NCBI GenBank assembly: GCA_029851415.1 | Contig: CM056741.1 | Coordinates: forward strand, 178,853,021-178,917,020 | DNA from: Eretmocerus hayati | Taxonomy: Eukaryota; Arthropoda; Insecta; Hymenoptera; Aphelinidae | Reading direction: 5' to 3' | DNA: 64,000 nt | Notes under the pieces: generated by a model | Told to the model about the DNA's origin: nothing | Database searches by the model: none | What the model saw: only the letters and a program-made list of their open reading frames with translations | Program-made: the position numbers and the translations under genes | Shown here: piece after piece, positions 47,878 through 61,100 of the stretch | How the letters are laid out: each line of letters begins with the position of its first letter | How positions within the stretch are numbered: the stretch's first letter is position 1

Positions 47878-47992
47878 ATGATGGAGCAAATCATGGGCAG
47901 AGAAATCATGATTCTATTGGCTCTTACCATCATTTGTGCACCATTCACATATGCTGATACTTCGTACGACTCGTGCATAAAGGCTTGCCAAA
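47878..47992 (+). CDS. First exon of a putative small secreted Cys-containing peptide
   Basis: An ATG opens 38 codons with a hydrophobic signal-peptide core (IMILLALTIICAPFTYA, cleavage probably before DTS), then SYDSCIKACQ, ending at a good splice donor (A|GTGAGT). In-frame Mets at codons 1, 2, 6 and 11 leave the start unsettled. A signal peptide closely followed by C-x3-C is typical of small disulphide-rich secreted peptides in insects, but no second exon was found downstream with confidence. Function is unknown. Confidence 0.5.
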
Positions 47993-50875
47993 GTGAGTAT
48001 ATCCGAACAACTTCCTCTCATTGGCATTATATTTAATGGTCAACTATGTGGTCTTCACCAAATGCAACCGTTTTCAAATCATCATACTACCGCTAACTAC
48101 ATGCTTCGAGTCAACCTCTAGTCTTTTTGTATTATCATCATTTGGCACAAAACGAACGAAACCATTTCTTGTCAAATGTTTACACAGTGATCTGCCGTTC
48201 ACGAATATGAACAAATACTTGGTGAACTGAAATTTTGCAAAGCAGGAATTCAGAAACCGTAGGGTCCTAAATGTCGAAATACGGACCGTGAAAAATTTGG
48301 CGATCAAATGATTTATATTGATGAATATAAATATATCTCTTCCTCGTGTGCTCTTCTTCTACGAAATTTACGATATTTGAGTTGCCTTATCTCGTACAAG
48401 ATATCTTGAATGAAATAATGATAGGTGAAATTTCCCCTTCGCAGGGCTCCTCAAGGGTATAGGTAGAGTGACGTGTATTGCCCGGGTTTGTGAGGGAAAT
48501 GATTGAACGTCCTATGAGTGGAGAATAGGATAGAACTTCAACAAAGAAAAGTATTTGGGAACATCCTTCGACAGAAATCTACTTTGCCGTACACACGAAC
48601 TATTCAGCTCTAACCCCGGATATCTGCAGTGTTATGTTTACGTGACCATCACAATGGTGATAATGTCTATCCATACGCATATTAGTTGTTATACGTACAG
48701 CCTCGAAAATAATGTCTATTTAGGATGAAAAGTAATTCATCACATGTGATCATGCAAGAGCCTTTAGTTAACTATGACTGACATCGTGTATATTTTTGTC
48801 TAGGTATGTATGTTCCGATGCTGACACAAATATTCTATCCAAATATACGCTATATGAATACTATATCATGTCTCGGGGGCCGAGATGGCAGACTATCCGG
48901 GTACAACGTGGATATTCAGATATTCGTGCACTGGAAAAAAAATTGAGCGATTTTGAAGAAAATTTTTCTGATTTGAATAAATATACTTTCATATTCTCCT
49001 AGGCAAACATGTATTCAATACGAATAAATTCATTTCTTTGCAATGAATGAATATTTAACTCATCAAATATCAATACATATTTATTCAGATTGATTTATTT
49101 GTTTTGGAAAAATTGAATTATCAAAACTGATGGTTCAATGTCTTCAGTTCAGAGGAAGTATGTTCAGTTTGAATAAATATCCTTCCCCATTAAATACAAT
49201 TTCCCTGATTTCGGTTATTTGATGATTGAGTACATTTTTATAGTACATATGAATAAATAATTATTTGAAAATATGAAACCTCGTCCATTCCAGAAGAATG
49301 AGTTTTCAAACCAAATAAATTTTCCATGAAAGAATATATTTATTGAATTTCAATGATTTTTTTTTCACTGTGTGAAGTGAAAACTTTTTAAAGGCCTCGG
49401 TTACCCATGAGTCGAACTATCAGCATTAACCTTTTTGGTGGCGCGATCATTGTTAGACTGTAGAAGACTAACGGATCACATCTTTTGTCCCAAGTACGCT
49501 CACTTGCAGATAACCACAAAAAACGTGCTCGAACTTTCTTTGCGAGATTCGGTTAGCTTGGATGAAAGTTCTGATTCATTTTCAGCGTGAAGTCACAAAT
49601 AAGTCATAAATAAGACAAATCCACTGATGATCAGGGATCAGTGTTTCCTAGTTCATGTATCCGATGCTTGTGCAAAATTATGTCAGGGTATATTGGGACC
49701 TCATTAACACATGAGACCAAAATATATGCAAATTCATGATGTTAGAAAAAATTATTTGGCTCATTCGGTAGTACAGCCAATGAGGTCAACAACGACAGTT
49801 AGTTTCGTCCTAGCTCGGAATAAGAATTCATTCGGTACATCCTCTGAGAGCTCCTCAGTAACTTGGAGTGAAATATTACCCAAAATTGATTCTAATGACG
49901 ATCTCAGTGATTTTTTTCAGCAGGTTTTTCCCCTCTATAGGCACCAAGCGTGGTCTTTGTAATGTTCCTTCAGTAATAATCCAAAGTTACACAAATCGTA
50001 GAGAAGTCTGAACAAGCGGAATTAATTCTGAATTTCCAGAAAAATTTGATCAACCCTCTAGCGCCTTGAGTGTCCTGTGGTACCCACTTACACTTCTGGA
50101 ATCTGGATTGCCAAGCTCCACGGTAATATGACGGCAATTGTGCAGGATAATTACGTACTTCTAAGCTCAAACTAACTATTTGTGATGATCCGAGGCCTGA
50201 TAACGCGTACATGATTTTTGGGAGCTAACGGAACCAAGAATAGTTTCCATATCCTTGATACCTTGGACGCTAGAAAGTTAAGATTGAGATCCTGCAATAC
50301 ATCAAGAAAGAGTGTGGAGGTGCTTTTAAGAGGAGTGAGGTGGCCTTGTTCCACATCTCCCTAAAAGTATTAGTTCCCACTTCCTAACCACAAACTATCA
50401 CGAAATCAAAGATCTCTGTAAGTTCCAAAGTCGTTTCTATTCCGTGGGGCATCCTGGAAACTCTCTAAAAAACGCGAGAATCCATGTTTCTTCTATGCGC
50501 TCGCACTCAGACGCGTCTCAATGAGACTGTCTGAATCTTTTTCATATCCTCAAAACTATACTATCAATCAATGAGAGAATATTTTAAATTCGACAACTTT
50601 TGATTTAGACACCTTCAAATATTCCTGAAAATTGGAAATTGCCTTTAATTATACTAAGCAGCCCATCACCGTTGTCTACTCATTCCAATGTATTTGAGTA
50701 GTTCTGCGAAAACTTCGATATTTGGGGGTCGATAATGTGCCAGCGCTAAGTCTTTCTCCCGAAGGTTCTAAGATGTGTTTTTTGACTTTTTGAAACATAT
50801 AAAGTATGAATACACTCGCGCACGAATGTAAATTTTCCCACTCATGAGTATCATAAGGATACCGTGGAGAGACGC
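47993..50875. other. Non-coding, possibly intron of the secreted peptide gene
   Basis: No convincing exon. 48929-49373 is AT-rich with ends CACTGGAAAAAAAATT and ATTTTTTTTTCACTG, a possible AT-rich MITE similar in end style to 56456-56856. The rest has only shadow ORFs. Confidence 0.35.
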
Positions 50876-51460
50876 GGTAACGCGGCACGGACCTGACATT
50901 TGGACACTAAAATTGATCTCACGGCCAAATGATTTGACTTACAGTCTTGAGGTTTAGAAGAGCCTCATTTGGTCGCCGAATACTTTTAAAAAAATTGACT
51001 AGGACCTCCGGGGTCATGCGTTTAAGGGTCGCACAGTTGCGCACGGACCTGACATGAAAATTTAGCAAAACTAGATTTTGGTGGAAAAACTGCTCTGCGA
51101 AGAGGGAAAATAAATTTTTTTCGATACTTTGGGGCATGGAAAAGTTGCGCCTGGCGATAAACTTCAAGAATAAATTGGTGCGGAAAAGCCTGAAACCAGG
51201 CAAATTCACTTTTATCGAGGAAAACTGAGGGAATAAAATTTTAAGTAAAATTGCGCCACAAAATGTATGTGCTCAGCGCACACATAAAAAGTGGTCTTTG
51301 GGCTCTCATAGCAAAGGGATTCGGTGCTTAGTACCTCGAAATTTGATGCACTTGCCCGCCCGAATCCCGAACGAATTCTACTGCGGCGCCTCACGCTCAC
51401 AAAGGTCGAAATAATGGAAAACCACGCAGCACGGACCTGACATTTTGACCCTTTTTTCGA
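50876..51460. repeat. Dispersed motif GCACGGACCTGACAT
   Basis: The motif occurs at about 50885, 51042 and 51429 in one orientation, with related GGGACGGAATTGAC(A/C) at 56014 and 56401. Twice it is followed by ATTTTGACCCTTT. It marks a diverged repeat whose borders I cannot set. Confidence 0.45.
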
Positions 51461-52696
51461 TGGTAGTTTTTTTGGGTCACTCCGGATCAGAGAACTAATG
51501 ATTGCAACAAAAAGAGCACAAGAAAAATACATTAATGACTTTTGTAATTGTTTCCTCAAGCGTTTTAAGGGTTTGTACAAACTTGTCCACGTTATTTCAA
51601 AGTTTCCACGGAGATACTCATTTACCAGGTTATTTCGCATTGAATACTGGCCTTTTCGACTATTCACAAGTTTCAAAAACTGGTCAAAAATGTCCGAAAT
51701 ATTCAGGAAGCAAGTATTCTCTGGTGAATTAGCAATCATCCCAACTATGAGAAAATAATTGCTTTGAAAGTGGTTTGGGACTAATTGGCATCAGTTGGGA
51801 ATTTTTGAAAACATTATTATCCAATGTAGAATGACCTGGTAAACACGTTGAAATGGGTATCAAACCTTTACGTGGCTATTTTTAGTATAACAAAATTGAT
51901 TTCCAATTTTCGGATATTTTTTCAGGGGTCTAAATCAAAAGTTCAATCTTCCAGACACGGTCGTGACAACAGTGTGAGCAAAGTAAGACTATGAGTCATG
52001 GCGTAATTTACGCCATGATATGAGTTTGAGAACAAGAAATGCCACGCGAGTTAGTTGCAATCATCAGTTGTTCGCCCATTGGCTTACTTATAAAGTATTT
52101 AGCTGGGTGGTCCCTTTCATCACGGCGATGCCAAAATTAGATCAAAATCTGCATTGTGGGAATAGATCAAGAAAAAGAGCGAAAATTTAGTCTATTGTTC
52201 AACAGCACGATGGAACATAAGAGGTTAGTGAAGAAGTGAGAAAGTAAATTAAGACAATTAAAACAGTTTACGAGGAATATTTCCAATATCGGAATAAGGA
52301 TGGAGAAAGAGGTGCTGTGTGCTTCTGTGTACATTTTTGAAACCAAAATTGATCAGTCGTAAAGATGGAACTTCGTCAGGCATGAAATCTCATCGATCAT
52401 TCATCATGTGGGTGGACTGGTGCACATCAGTGTACTAATATTCGAATCTCTATTGAATTAGCAATTGTATGAATAACATTTGGTTTTCTACAAATTGATT
52501 CTACGCTCGGGTGAGTTTTATAATATGAGCTCACATCAAGATACTCGAATTCAAGGATTCGATGCTTCCAAAGCTTCTGATGGAGAGTTGATGCTAGTTT
52601 GCACCACATACTCTTCATGGAGCAGGAAATTAAAATAATTAAGAGCCCAGCCAAAATTTGTCCGTCAGCATCTCGCGTCTCGGGTTGCCTATCGGC
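51461..52696. other. Non-coding
   Basis: ORFs of 175 codons (minus, 51212-51739) and 86 codons (plus) overlap on opposite strands and look compositional. No domain is recognised. Confidence 0.35.
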
Positions 52697-52792
52697 AGGG
52701 GGCGAAGGGCGATGGGTGGCCGTATGGGTCATGGTTGGGTCATTGGTGGGTGGGTTGGTGGGTGGTCAGTTGGGTTGATTGGTGGATGGATC
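52697..52792 (+). repeat. G-rich tract of TGGG/TTGG words
   Basis: At least eight runs of GGG within about 95 bases (GGGTGG, ATGGGTC, TTGGGTC, GGTGGGTGGG and so on). It could form G-quadruplexes on the plus strand. It directly precedes the palindromic minisatellite. Confidence 0.75.
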
Positions 52793-52821
52793 GAGTAGAA
52801 ATCCCCAAAGTTCAAGTGATA

Positions 52822-53229
52822 CACTGAATTTCAGTGGAAATTTCACTAAAAATTCAGTGGAAATCTCACTAAAAATTCAGTAAAATTTCACCAAAATTTC
52901 AGTGCAAATTTCACTGAAAATTCAGTGACATTTTCACTGAAAACCAGTGAAAATTTCACTAATAATTCAGTGAGAATTTCACTAAAAATCAGTGGAAATT
53001 TCACTGAAAAATCAGTGAAAATTTCACCAAAATCTCAGTGGAAATTCCACTAAAATCTCAGTAAAAATTTCACTAAAAAATCAGTGAAAATTTTAGTGGA
53101 AATCGCTGAAGTTTCAGTAAAACTTCCATTGGGATTTCTGTGGAAATTTCAAGATTTTCAGTGAATTTTTCACTGCCATTTCAAAGGAGATTCCAAGAGT
53201 TTCAGTGAAAGTCACTCAAGTTTCCACTG
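52822..53229. repeat. 23-bp palindromic minisatellite
   Basis: About 12-15 units of 22-23 bp with consensus TTCAGTG(G/A)AAATTTCACTAAAAA. CAGTGAAA and TTTCACTG within each unit are inverse complements, so every unit can form a stem. Units decay towards 53100-53229. Confidence 0.88.
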
Positions 53230-54764
53230 TTTATTGTATTCTAATGGTTGTCTTTTTCAGTATAATCGCATAATTGGATGTAAATAACTATTGCAAAATT
53301 AGTGTATTGACTGAGTCAAACGAGATGGGCAATAAGGGTATAGATGTTATTCATTGCTGCAGAGAGAAATATCCTTAGTGATTAGTTTTTCATCTAGGTA
53401 CAAATCATAAGTGGGATAGGATTCATAGGGCGAATAATCGTAGATTTCGCAATATCCTTCCAACAAATTAAATTAATTAAACGAAATTTTCAGATTCTTA
53501 CTGGAGATTCAGGAATCTCACTATGCGCAACATTACACCAACTCAGTAGTTCTCAATCTCAGTTACTAGGTTACATCAAGGAAATTATTTTTTCCGAATC
53601 CATTGTATTATGAAATCTCAACGTTACATTGTTGAACTACAGAAGTATTTCAGGGGCTCATACCATATCAGAGACACTTCCAAGCTGGACCAGCGTTAGC
53701 GAGGTAGGCGATAACGCTAGTATCAAAGGGTGATCCAAATAGATCTTGAATAATACATAGGAGGAATGAGGTTACAAATAGGATGTTCAAAAACTACAAG
53801 TGTTTTGCTCCAGTCTCTCTGCTTGGGTTCGTTAGAATGAGTGCGGGAGGCTGAGTCTTAGTACTACTTGCATCATTCCTATAATTTCATACGTATTTCA
53901 AGTATACCTCTTGATTTGTCACAATATCGAGAATATTGCGATACCTATATCGCGATTAATTCTGGAACGAAAGTATTTAAAATCTAGATCATATCGGTAT
54001 CGATCGATTACTCTCCTTGCTCATATCGATTCCGTTATCGTTACTGTAAATATCGCTATTGCGATATGATATCGATAATTTATCGTTTATCGCAGCAGCC
54101 CTATTGTACACCTCCCTTACATTGAATTGCTAATGAATCATGTTGCTTGATTTCCTTTTCATTAAGACCCCTTCAAATTCAATCGATCACTGCAGAGCGT
54201 TCTTTGGGTAAATAATTTCTGTACTGACCTGGTATGTATTTGGGTTGTTTCGGGCTTCCGTTTGATTCAACTTGTGGTTCCACAGTTTTTTCCTGAAAAC
54301 CATTAATTTATTTTTCAATCTTATTTCAAAAAATCAATATTAATCATATCAAGCTTGATCATATTGTTCCATTTTTCATTTTAATTCTATTTCATTTTAA
54401 TGAGAAAATATAACGGGCCATTACGACCCAAATTACATCACAAATCTGGGAGTACGCTATAAATAGAATATTTACACAACTATTTCTAAAATCAATGGGT
54501 TATTAGAAATTCGTATAACGACAAATAAGGAATAGTAATGAACGATTGAAGAGGGGCACATATGTACCAAGGAAGCAAATCAACTCAAATATACAGACGC
54601 AAAGAGCTCATTTTTCATGGTTCGCTTCAAAATTTCACCATCATTTATCGATCTTGTACGAGGCTCCATAGAAAAATACTCCTTGGAATGATGGAGCTTG
54701 AGCCTCCTTTGGATTCATAGTGGACTGCGCATGATCTTTTTTCATATGGTTGAACATAGACTAC
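53230..54764. other. Non-coding with CGATA-rich block
   Basis: 53930-54090 is packed with ATATCG/CGATAT/ATCGATA words, including near TATCGATA sites. 53690-53720 forms a small AGCGTTAGCG/CGATAACGCT hairpin. No gene. Confidence 0.4.
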
Positions 54765-55650
54765 TTATTTGTTTCCAAGATAGGGAATGTCATATTTTAA
54801 CTTGAGCGGAGATGCCATTAACAAAATGTCATTGGGATCGAACAGTACGTTCAGTTGGGCAATTCTGAACATTTCATATAATATGTCATAGTTGTGGTTG
54901 GAGAAGTTATTTTTGAATGATAGGTATCTAAAAAGCTTATATTGAATTTTTCTCAATTCATAATTCAAATATTCGACATGAGGTCTTCAGATTGGAGAAG
55001 CAAAGCTCATTTTAGGTCTAATCAAGGTAGGAAGTAAATATTCTATACAGTCTGGATTATGGAAATCCGATGTGCTCCTCTTTGTAAAACCAAGTAGACG
55101 ATTGCACTTGTTAACCACTTGTTTTATGTGTTCTCTGGAAGAAAAATCAACTCTGAATATCACACCGAGGTCTCTCATCCTCCCAACTCTAGTAAGTTTA
55201 TTATACTATCGATACCATAACTGAACTCTATCATTTCCTACTTCTGGATGAAAGATATCACACTACATTAATCGATTTTCAGAGATGATCTATTCTGTTC
55301 AGCCCATCCAACTAATATATCAAGGTCACGCTGTAATTTTGTCGCATTCAAGACAGAATCGATCCTGGCAAAACTCTTCACATCGTCGGCATAAATTAAT
55401 ATCATGTGATTCTCCGCGCGATTTGATAAGTCGTTGATAAATAAGATGAATAATACGGATCCGAGATACGAACCTTGCGGAACAACCGATGTGACTTGGA
55501 ACGGGCTTGGTTGATTCTGACAGATTGTTGACGATCAGAGTGATAAGAAGCAATCCATTCAATCAGACCGGAATTAAAATTGTGCGGGTACAGCTTAGAG
55601 ATCAGAATATTGTGGTCGGCTGAATCAAACGCTTCGGAAAAATCGGTTTA
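54765..55650 (-). mobile_element. LINE retrotransposon remnant (reverse transcriptase)
   Basis: The minus strand holds pieces of a non-LTR reverse transcriptase in shifting frames. From high to low coordinate these are DFSEAFDSADHNILISKLY, a WIASYHSDRQQSV block, VPQGSYLGSVLFILFINDL, LIYADDVKSF (catalytic YADD, near 55405) and, further on, MRDLGVIFRVDFSSREHIKQ with CNRLLGF. This order is that of Jockey/CR1-like LINE ORF2. Frameshifts, stops and 5' truncation at about 55650 make it a dead copy. Confidence 0.85.
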
Positions 55651-56455
55651 TAGATGATTCCGCCGAAAGTGGGATTGCTGGCGCCAAAATTGTCGCAGAG
55701 AGTGATTTGCGTCACAAAATTATTTCAGACCCAGACGAGGTCTGGTGGCTCATAGCCCTTGATTTCTACTTGCTTAGGGGAAAAGAGAAGTACCTAGAGC
55801 TACGTATCTCAAAAGGGAGGCAGATGAAGGTATGCCAAGTTCAAGAGGTTGCGGAGGGGCAGAATTGTCATTTTGCCTCAAAAAATACTCTCACGGCGTG
55901 GCAAGTAATCGCAGACTTTTTTCCGCAGGAATTTGCTCTAATGCGACCAAACATTACAAAAGAATGTGTTTTACAGAGCGATATAGTGCGCTAGAGAGGA
56001 GCACAAAATGGGGACGGAATTGACCGACAACTTTGTCTTACTCTATTTTGAAAACACTTTCACATGGTATGCTTGGGTGGGAACTCGAATTTTCGGCTAG
56101 TGTCGCAAACGGATTAGGTGTATTTGGGTTTTTAGATGACAACTTCATTGGTTTGAAAGACCTCGTAGACAATCAGGGACTTTGCCGAGATAATTAGTGC
56201 TGTGCAAGCAATTTTGGCAAAAACCCGTCTTAAAAATGTCGGATAGCCGTGCGCGAGCTGAGGGTTTTATTTGGATTCGCAAAACGGCGGATAAAGTTAT
56301 TTGACGTATTACAATTTGAAGTGCATAGCTACACATGCGGATTTTTAACTTTGCATATGCCTGGCGAAGAAGTCAAAACTCGAAGGTGGGCTGCGTAAAT
56401 GGGACGGAATTGACATTTTGACCCTTTATGAAGCACTGCAAAATACACTGAGAAA
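55651..56455. other. Non-coding
   Basis: A 95-codon plus ORF (55707-55994) is open but unrecognised. GGGACGGAATTGAC motifs at 56014 and 56401 link it to the repeat at 50876-51460. Confidence 0.35.
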
Positions 56456-56856
56456 AAATGCTTGGTCGTACGGCCATGCGTATCGTCGTACGACCAAAAT
56501 GATATTTTGCTGCAGAACAATACCGATTTTGTTATCGCATCAATCCATCAGAATGGTTTGGCGATCCGGTATTACTGCCAAAATAAATAAATATAGCTCG
56601 TATATTTAGAATGCCCCGATACTCAATGGAATTACAATCACATCCCGATCATTTTACTACGAAAGCCGTCCAATTTTTGCGCGTAATGATACCGGTGAAA
56701 GATCATTAAAATCCAAAGATTTTTTGAGGTTACTCATACCAGATTGCTGCAATAACAAAATCATTTTGCTGTGGTGACAATCTAGTATTGGTCGTACGGC
56801 AATACCACGTAACAATACAGTTGTATTGTTCATACGGCAATATTTTATTCTCAGTG
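56456..56856. mobile_element. TA-flanked MITE, 401 bp
   Basis: Ends CACTGAGAAAAAATGCTTGG and, inverse, CACTGAGAATAAAATATTG, with TA on both sides (56454-56455, 56857-56858). The subterminal regions both carry TTGGTCGTACGGC. Probably Tc1/mariner-derived and non-autonomous. Confidence 0.8.
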
Positions 56857-58168
56857 TACGGGGACGTTAAAGATCGTCTCACAAGCAATCAACATAGTTG
56901 CGGACTAATAGAGTACATCCTAGAAAATTTATAGAAAGTCCACTCCAGTTCGTAGAAACTTGGGGGAGCTTAGAACATGGAAAATTCATATGGAATCGAC
57001 CTGCGCCTGGTTGTCTAGACAACTCATGGAATGTCCCATTGGGAATATCTCAGTTGAAATTATAGAGTGAAAACTACTCATAATTTACGGTACCAGATTT
57101 CTACTCGTTATTCTGCTATATCGGGTTATATCATGGCGCATTTGTTGTGGGACCAAACAAGTATGAGGACAAGCGACCTGATAATGCGTATCCGATGATT
57201 GAATAGTTGCAATAAGACGTCATGGATTGGAAAATTTCCATACTATCATGAAAAGAGTAAAATCCACGACGTCACCGCATATTAAATGTAAGGGAAGTGT
57301 ACCCCACATTCGCTCTGTACCCAATGTGCCCCCATACTTCGATCTTAGGAATGGGCATTCATTGTGTCTTGAATCAAGCTTCACAGTGCAATAGAGTACG
57401 TTGGAAACCATTGAAATGAGCCAAAACTATTAGCAAAACGGCTTAAGGGTGCATGCGGGTCATGTTGGTTACATTTACCTTGCATACTATTTTGATCACG
57501 TTTAGAAGTGCGAACCTTGCAACCATAGAAACTCTTTCGTTATGAATCAGCCGAGGCATATTCAAAGAAAACTCTTCGATGGATTGATGAGTTTGTGAAG
57601 TCCCTGTTTTCAAGCGTTTGCCATCAAAAGACAAGGGGACTGGGTCTCCAGCAATCATTTTTCGTCTATGCATTGTCTACCCACGACATGTCTAAGATTC
57701 ATACTCATTTTCTCGTCAACGCAAAGGAGTGTGAACTTTCGAAATAAAAAAAAAAAGGAATGGCCAAGGTTGATTGAAAACTTGAGGTGTGAAGTAGTGT
57801 GAAAGGTTATTCCATCCGATTCCATCTTTATAGAATTACTTTGTCAAGTGCCAGGCTCATCAATCGCATAGACCTGGCCATGGATTGGTGGGTTTGATCT
57901 ACGGTAGCAAAGTATGACAGGATTGCTCAATTCTCTAAAATTCAATGGCCCCAGAGTTTCTTTTCGAATTACATCCAAAGCAACCATCCTGATGCAAATC
58001 AATTCTTGGGCATTACATTCGTGCCCAACTTGTACATCTTCTACCAAACTCTTCAGCATACACGTTCTCCAAAATCTAGAAATTTGATCATCAAACACAC
58101 CTATATGACAATCTTCTCTCTGCAATATCTGACCAATCACAACTCGAATGTTGAACTCATACTTAAGA
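56857..58168. other. Non-coding or 3' region of the cuticular gene
   Basis: Minus-strand ORFs of 63, 76 and 98 codons lie at 57220-57411, 57443-57673 and 57844-58140. None carries a recognised domain, and their joins to the cuticular gene are unsupported. If exon 3 is spliced at 58187 (CTCAAG|GTAATA), a further exon could lie here. Confidence 0.35.
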
Positions 58169-61100
58169 CTACTGCTCTTGTATTACCTTGAGTATTTCGT
58201 GTTCTTCGAACGGTGGAGCCAGTCCTCGAAGTTGATCACTTTTCTCCTCAGCAACTACAATTCTACCCAGCCTGCCATGCTCAGGATTCTGCTCCAATGT
58301 TTCTAACGTTGCCGTTGAGTCAGCAGCTACCACTGGCTGCTGAATTGCCGGGATAGGAACTGCTTCATTTCGCAGCAACTCCTGGAGTTTGTCAGGATTT
58401 GCATCAGCTTCGATGGCAAGTCTGGCTGCGCTGTCGTAAGCTCGGAAGTGAGCTTCCCGGGCTGCCATCACTTCTGGTGTATAGACAACAGGCTGAGGTA
58501 TCACGTTCTGCTGAGGGTTAGCTACAGACTCACTTGATGCAATTACTGAATTGCTGTGCACATTTTCTGCTGAAGCGTGCGAGGCTCCAGTTGCGACTGC
58601 CCTCAATTCATTTGAGGTGACTGGTAGGATAGAATCTGCGAGAGAAAAATGTCATGGAATCGGTAAAAATTCTCTTGGAATTCAGGAGGATTCGATCCCT
58701 TTGAAGGTTAGTATCCGGGAGATTTTGAGGTTCCACGTTATTAGTCAATATCATATAGAACTCTCGAACTGTTGAGGGTTTCTCCAAACTGAAATCGAAT
58801 CACCTTGTAACAGTCTTAATCCACCGTAGAATGAAACACGCAGTGCATCACTTGGTATAAAGAAATTCCCTTTCAAATTAAATTGATCCGATCCAGAAAA
58901 TTCTTCTAAATCGAACTCTCATTGGGAAAGCATTCTTAGTAACATGAATAACCGGTCACTCGAAATTGTGAGTGATTTCTTCAACCTCATGAGATTGCTT
59001 CAAGTGTGCTGATAAACTAAAACATATTTGCCCATTGAAAGAAGACTATGACCAACTCAGAGTGTGAATTCGTAGGTTTTTTCATCTATATTGTCACTTG
59101 TCGCTTCCCATCATCGAAATCAAACGCTAATGATGTCAAGATCTCTTCTCTCTCCAGAACCACGGATAAATTTCCACGGGAGTGCAATTTGTGAACCAAA
59201 GAATTATTAATCAAATCAAACTATTTGATCAAGAATTGTCGTGAATACCATACTTGTGGTGACTTTTCATCAATCAACCATCCCAAATAAACCTCAGAAC
59301 CTGAACATTATACATACAAACAATTACAATATTCAACGAGTAATGATATTTGTAGACTGTACCTTTTGCTTCTGGTTCTGGATCCAGGGATACCGTATGG
59401 GCTGATCCTGTACGCACGTCGACTCGATTAGGTTCCGGCAAATATCCGTCTTTGGCTGATTTATCTCCACTGGTGATACTTTTGTCTTCGACTTGCACAG
59501 CCTGAACATTTTGCTGTTGCAGCTGCTGCGGATCTTGCTGCTGCTTCAGCTGTTGCTCTAAAACCAATTTTGGCTCCTGCCATTGCTGATCTTGCGACTG
59601 ATTCTCATTCAGCTGTTGTTCGGACTTCGCATGCTGGTCATATTCCTGTTGAGTAGATACTGGCTCTGAAGGCTGCTGATTGCTACATGGTCTTAGCTGC
59701 TGCTGTTGACTAGGGTTCTGCTGTTGCTCCTGTAATTCTGAAGCTAGTGAGGATTCATCATATTTTTGTGACGAACGCTGCTGCCAGCCAAAAGAAATCT
59801 GGTTTGGCCCCCACTGATACATCTGTTGACGCGGTAACGTATCTCGGCTCCGTTGATCCAGAAATGATTGCTGGTGTTGTTGACGTAATTGAGATGCTTG
59901 CTGATTCTGCCACTGTCCCATCGGTCGGTAATGCAGTGGATAGTTCTGTAGTTGTGCCTGCGGAGGCCTACTCCAGGTGTGCGATACAGTTGGTTCAGAC
60001 CAGTATTGCTGGAACTCTCGAGTCAACATTTCGTGTTGATTATTCTGTTTGAGTATCTGTTGATGCCTCTGGTTTGGCCTCTGCTGCTGTATTTGTTGCG
60101 ATGACGTCCAGGGATTCTGCTGTGGCCTGCTGTTCCAAAGCTCCCCATGCTGATGAGTTACACGACTTGCATCCAACTGCTGCTGCTGCTGCTGCTGCTG
60201 CGGAATCCATTGCTGATTTCTGATATTCTGCTGCACGCCTTGCTGGTGCTCCAAAAGTTGCTGATGCGCTAGCCTGTTGGATGACACCAGAGGAGTATTG
60301 GTAAGGTAACTTTGTGCGAGGGCCGGATTCGTTTCGCGGATTCGGAATCCACCAGCTGGGCCACCAGCTTCGTATTCGGTTGTCCGGATTCGACCAAACT
60401 CATCAACGTAACTAAAGGAACCTCGAACTAGCCCATCAGCTGTTCGGTACTCCGAGCGAGCTGAGTCTGGGCTGCTGTAACCAAAACTGTACAGGCCTTT
60501 GCTGTCTTGGTAGCTGAGGAACTTTGGTGGTGCAACGGTTGATGAGGGCCGTTGAGGGTCATTCTGCGAGGGGGCTGATAGAACTACCCCCGATAGCAGC
60601 CACGCTCCAAGCTGTAATTTAGTGAAAGCATCGGTCATTATTGGCTTGGGTGACAGAATTCATAGATAAATTATGATTAACACGGAGTGGAAATGTGCTT
60701 GAACTAAGAATTATTTGAGAATGCAGGTATGGTTTTCCATCTTAATTCTCTGATAGGGGTTCATGATACAAATATTTGTCTGCTTTACTCAGTTCTATAA
60801 TGGAATTTGAGCTAAGCAATGACACCTAAATTATTCAGGTTTCAGATTAAACGACATGTGATCATCAAAGCGTGAAACGTTGACCAACGCAGTCGCCATC
60901 GCACCTTCAAATCTGCAAGAAAATTTTATGACTTTTTGTTGACTGTACTGTTCCTTGCTCGACACTTAGCATAGGATTACTCAATCTATGGTTGACTACG
61001 TTAAATTCAACATCAATCAAAGAATATACCAACAAGGGAGCACCAACCTTGCGCGAGTTGTGGATCTTGATGAAACTTTGGAAATCACCTTGTTTTGGTG

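Noticed and set aside
48789..48945. Second exon of the secreted peptide gene
   Set aside because: An acceptor (TTTGTCTAG) in the right phase opens about 48 codons, but they contain one Cys only and do not look like a disulphide-rich peptide.
51212..51739. 175-codon minus ORF as a gene
   Set aside because: An 86-codon ORF overlaps on the other strand, there is no domain, the composition looks random, and it overlaps the dispersed GCACGGACCTGACAT repeat.
53930..54090. Cluster of TATCGATA-like regulatory sites
   Set aside because: The block is low-complexity CGATA text; no promoter or gene is next to it.
55707..55994. 95-codon plus ORF
   Set aside because: Unrecognised, next to a dead LINE and within repeat-motif sequence; probably chance.
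57220..58140. Further exons of the cuticular gene
   Set aside because: Three minus-strand ORFs are open but show no cuticle motif and no clear splice chain from exon 3.
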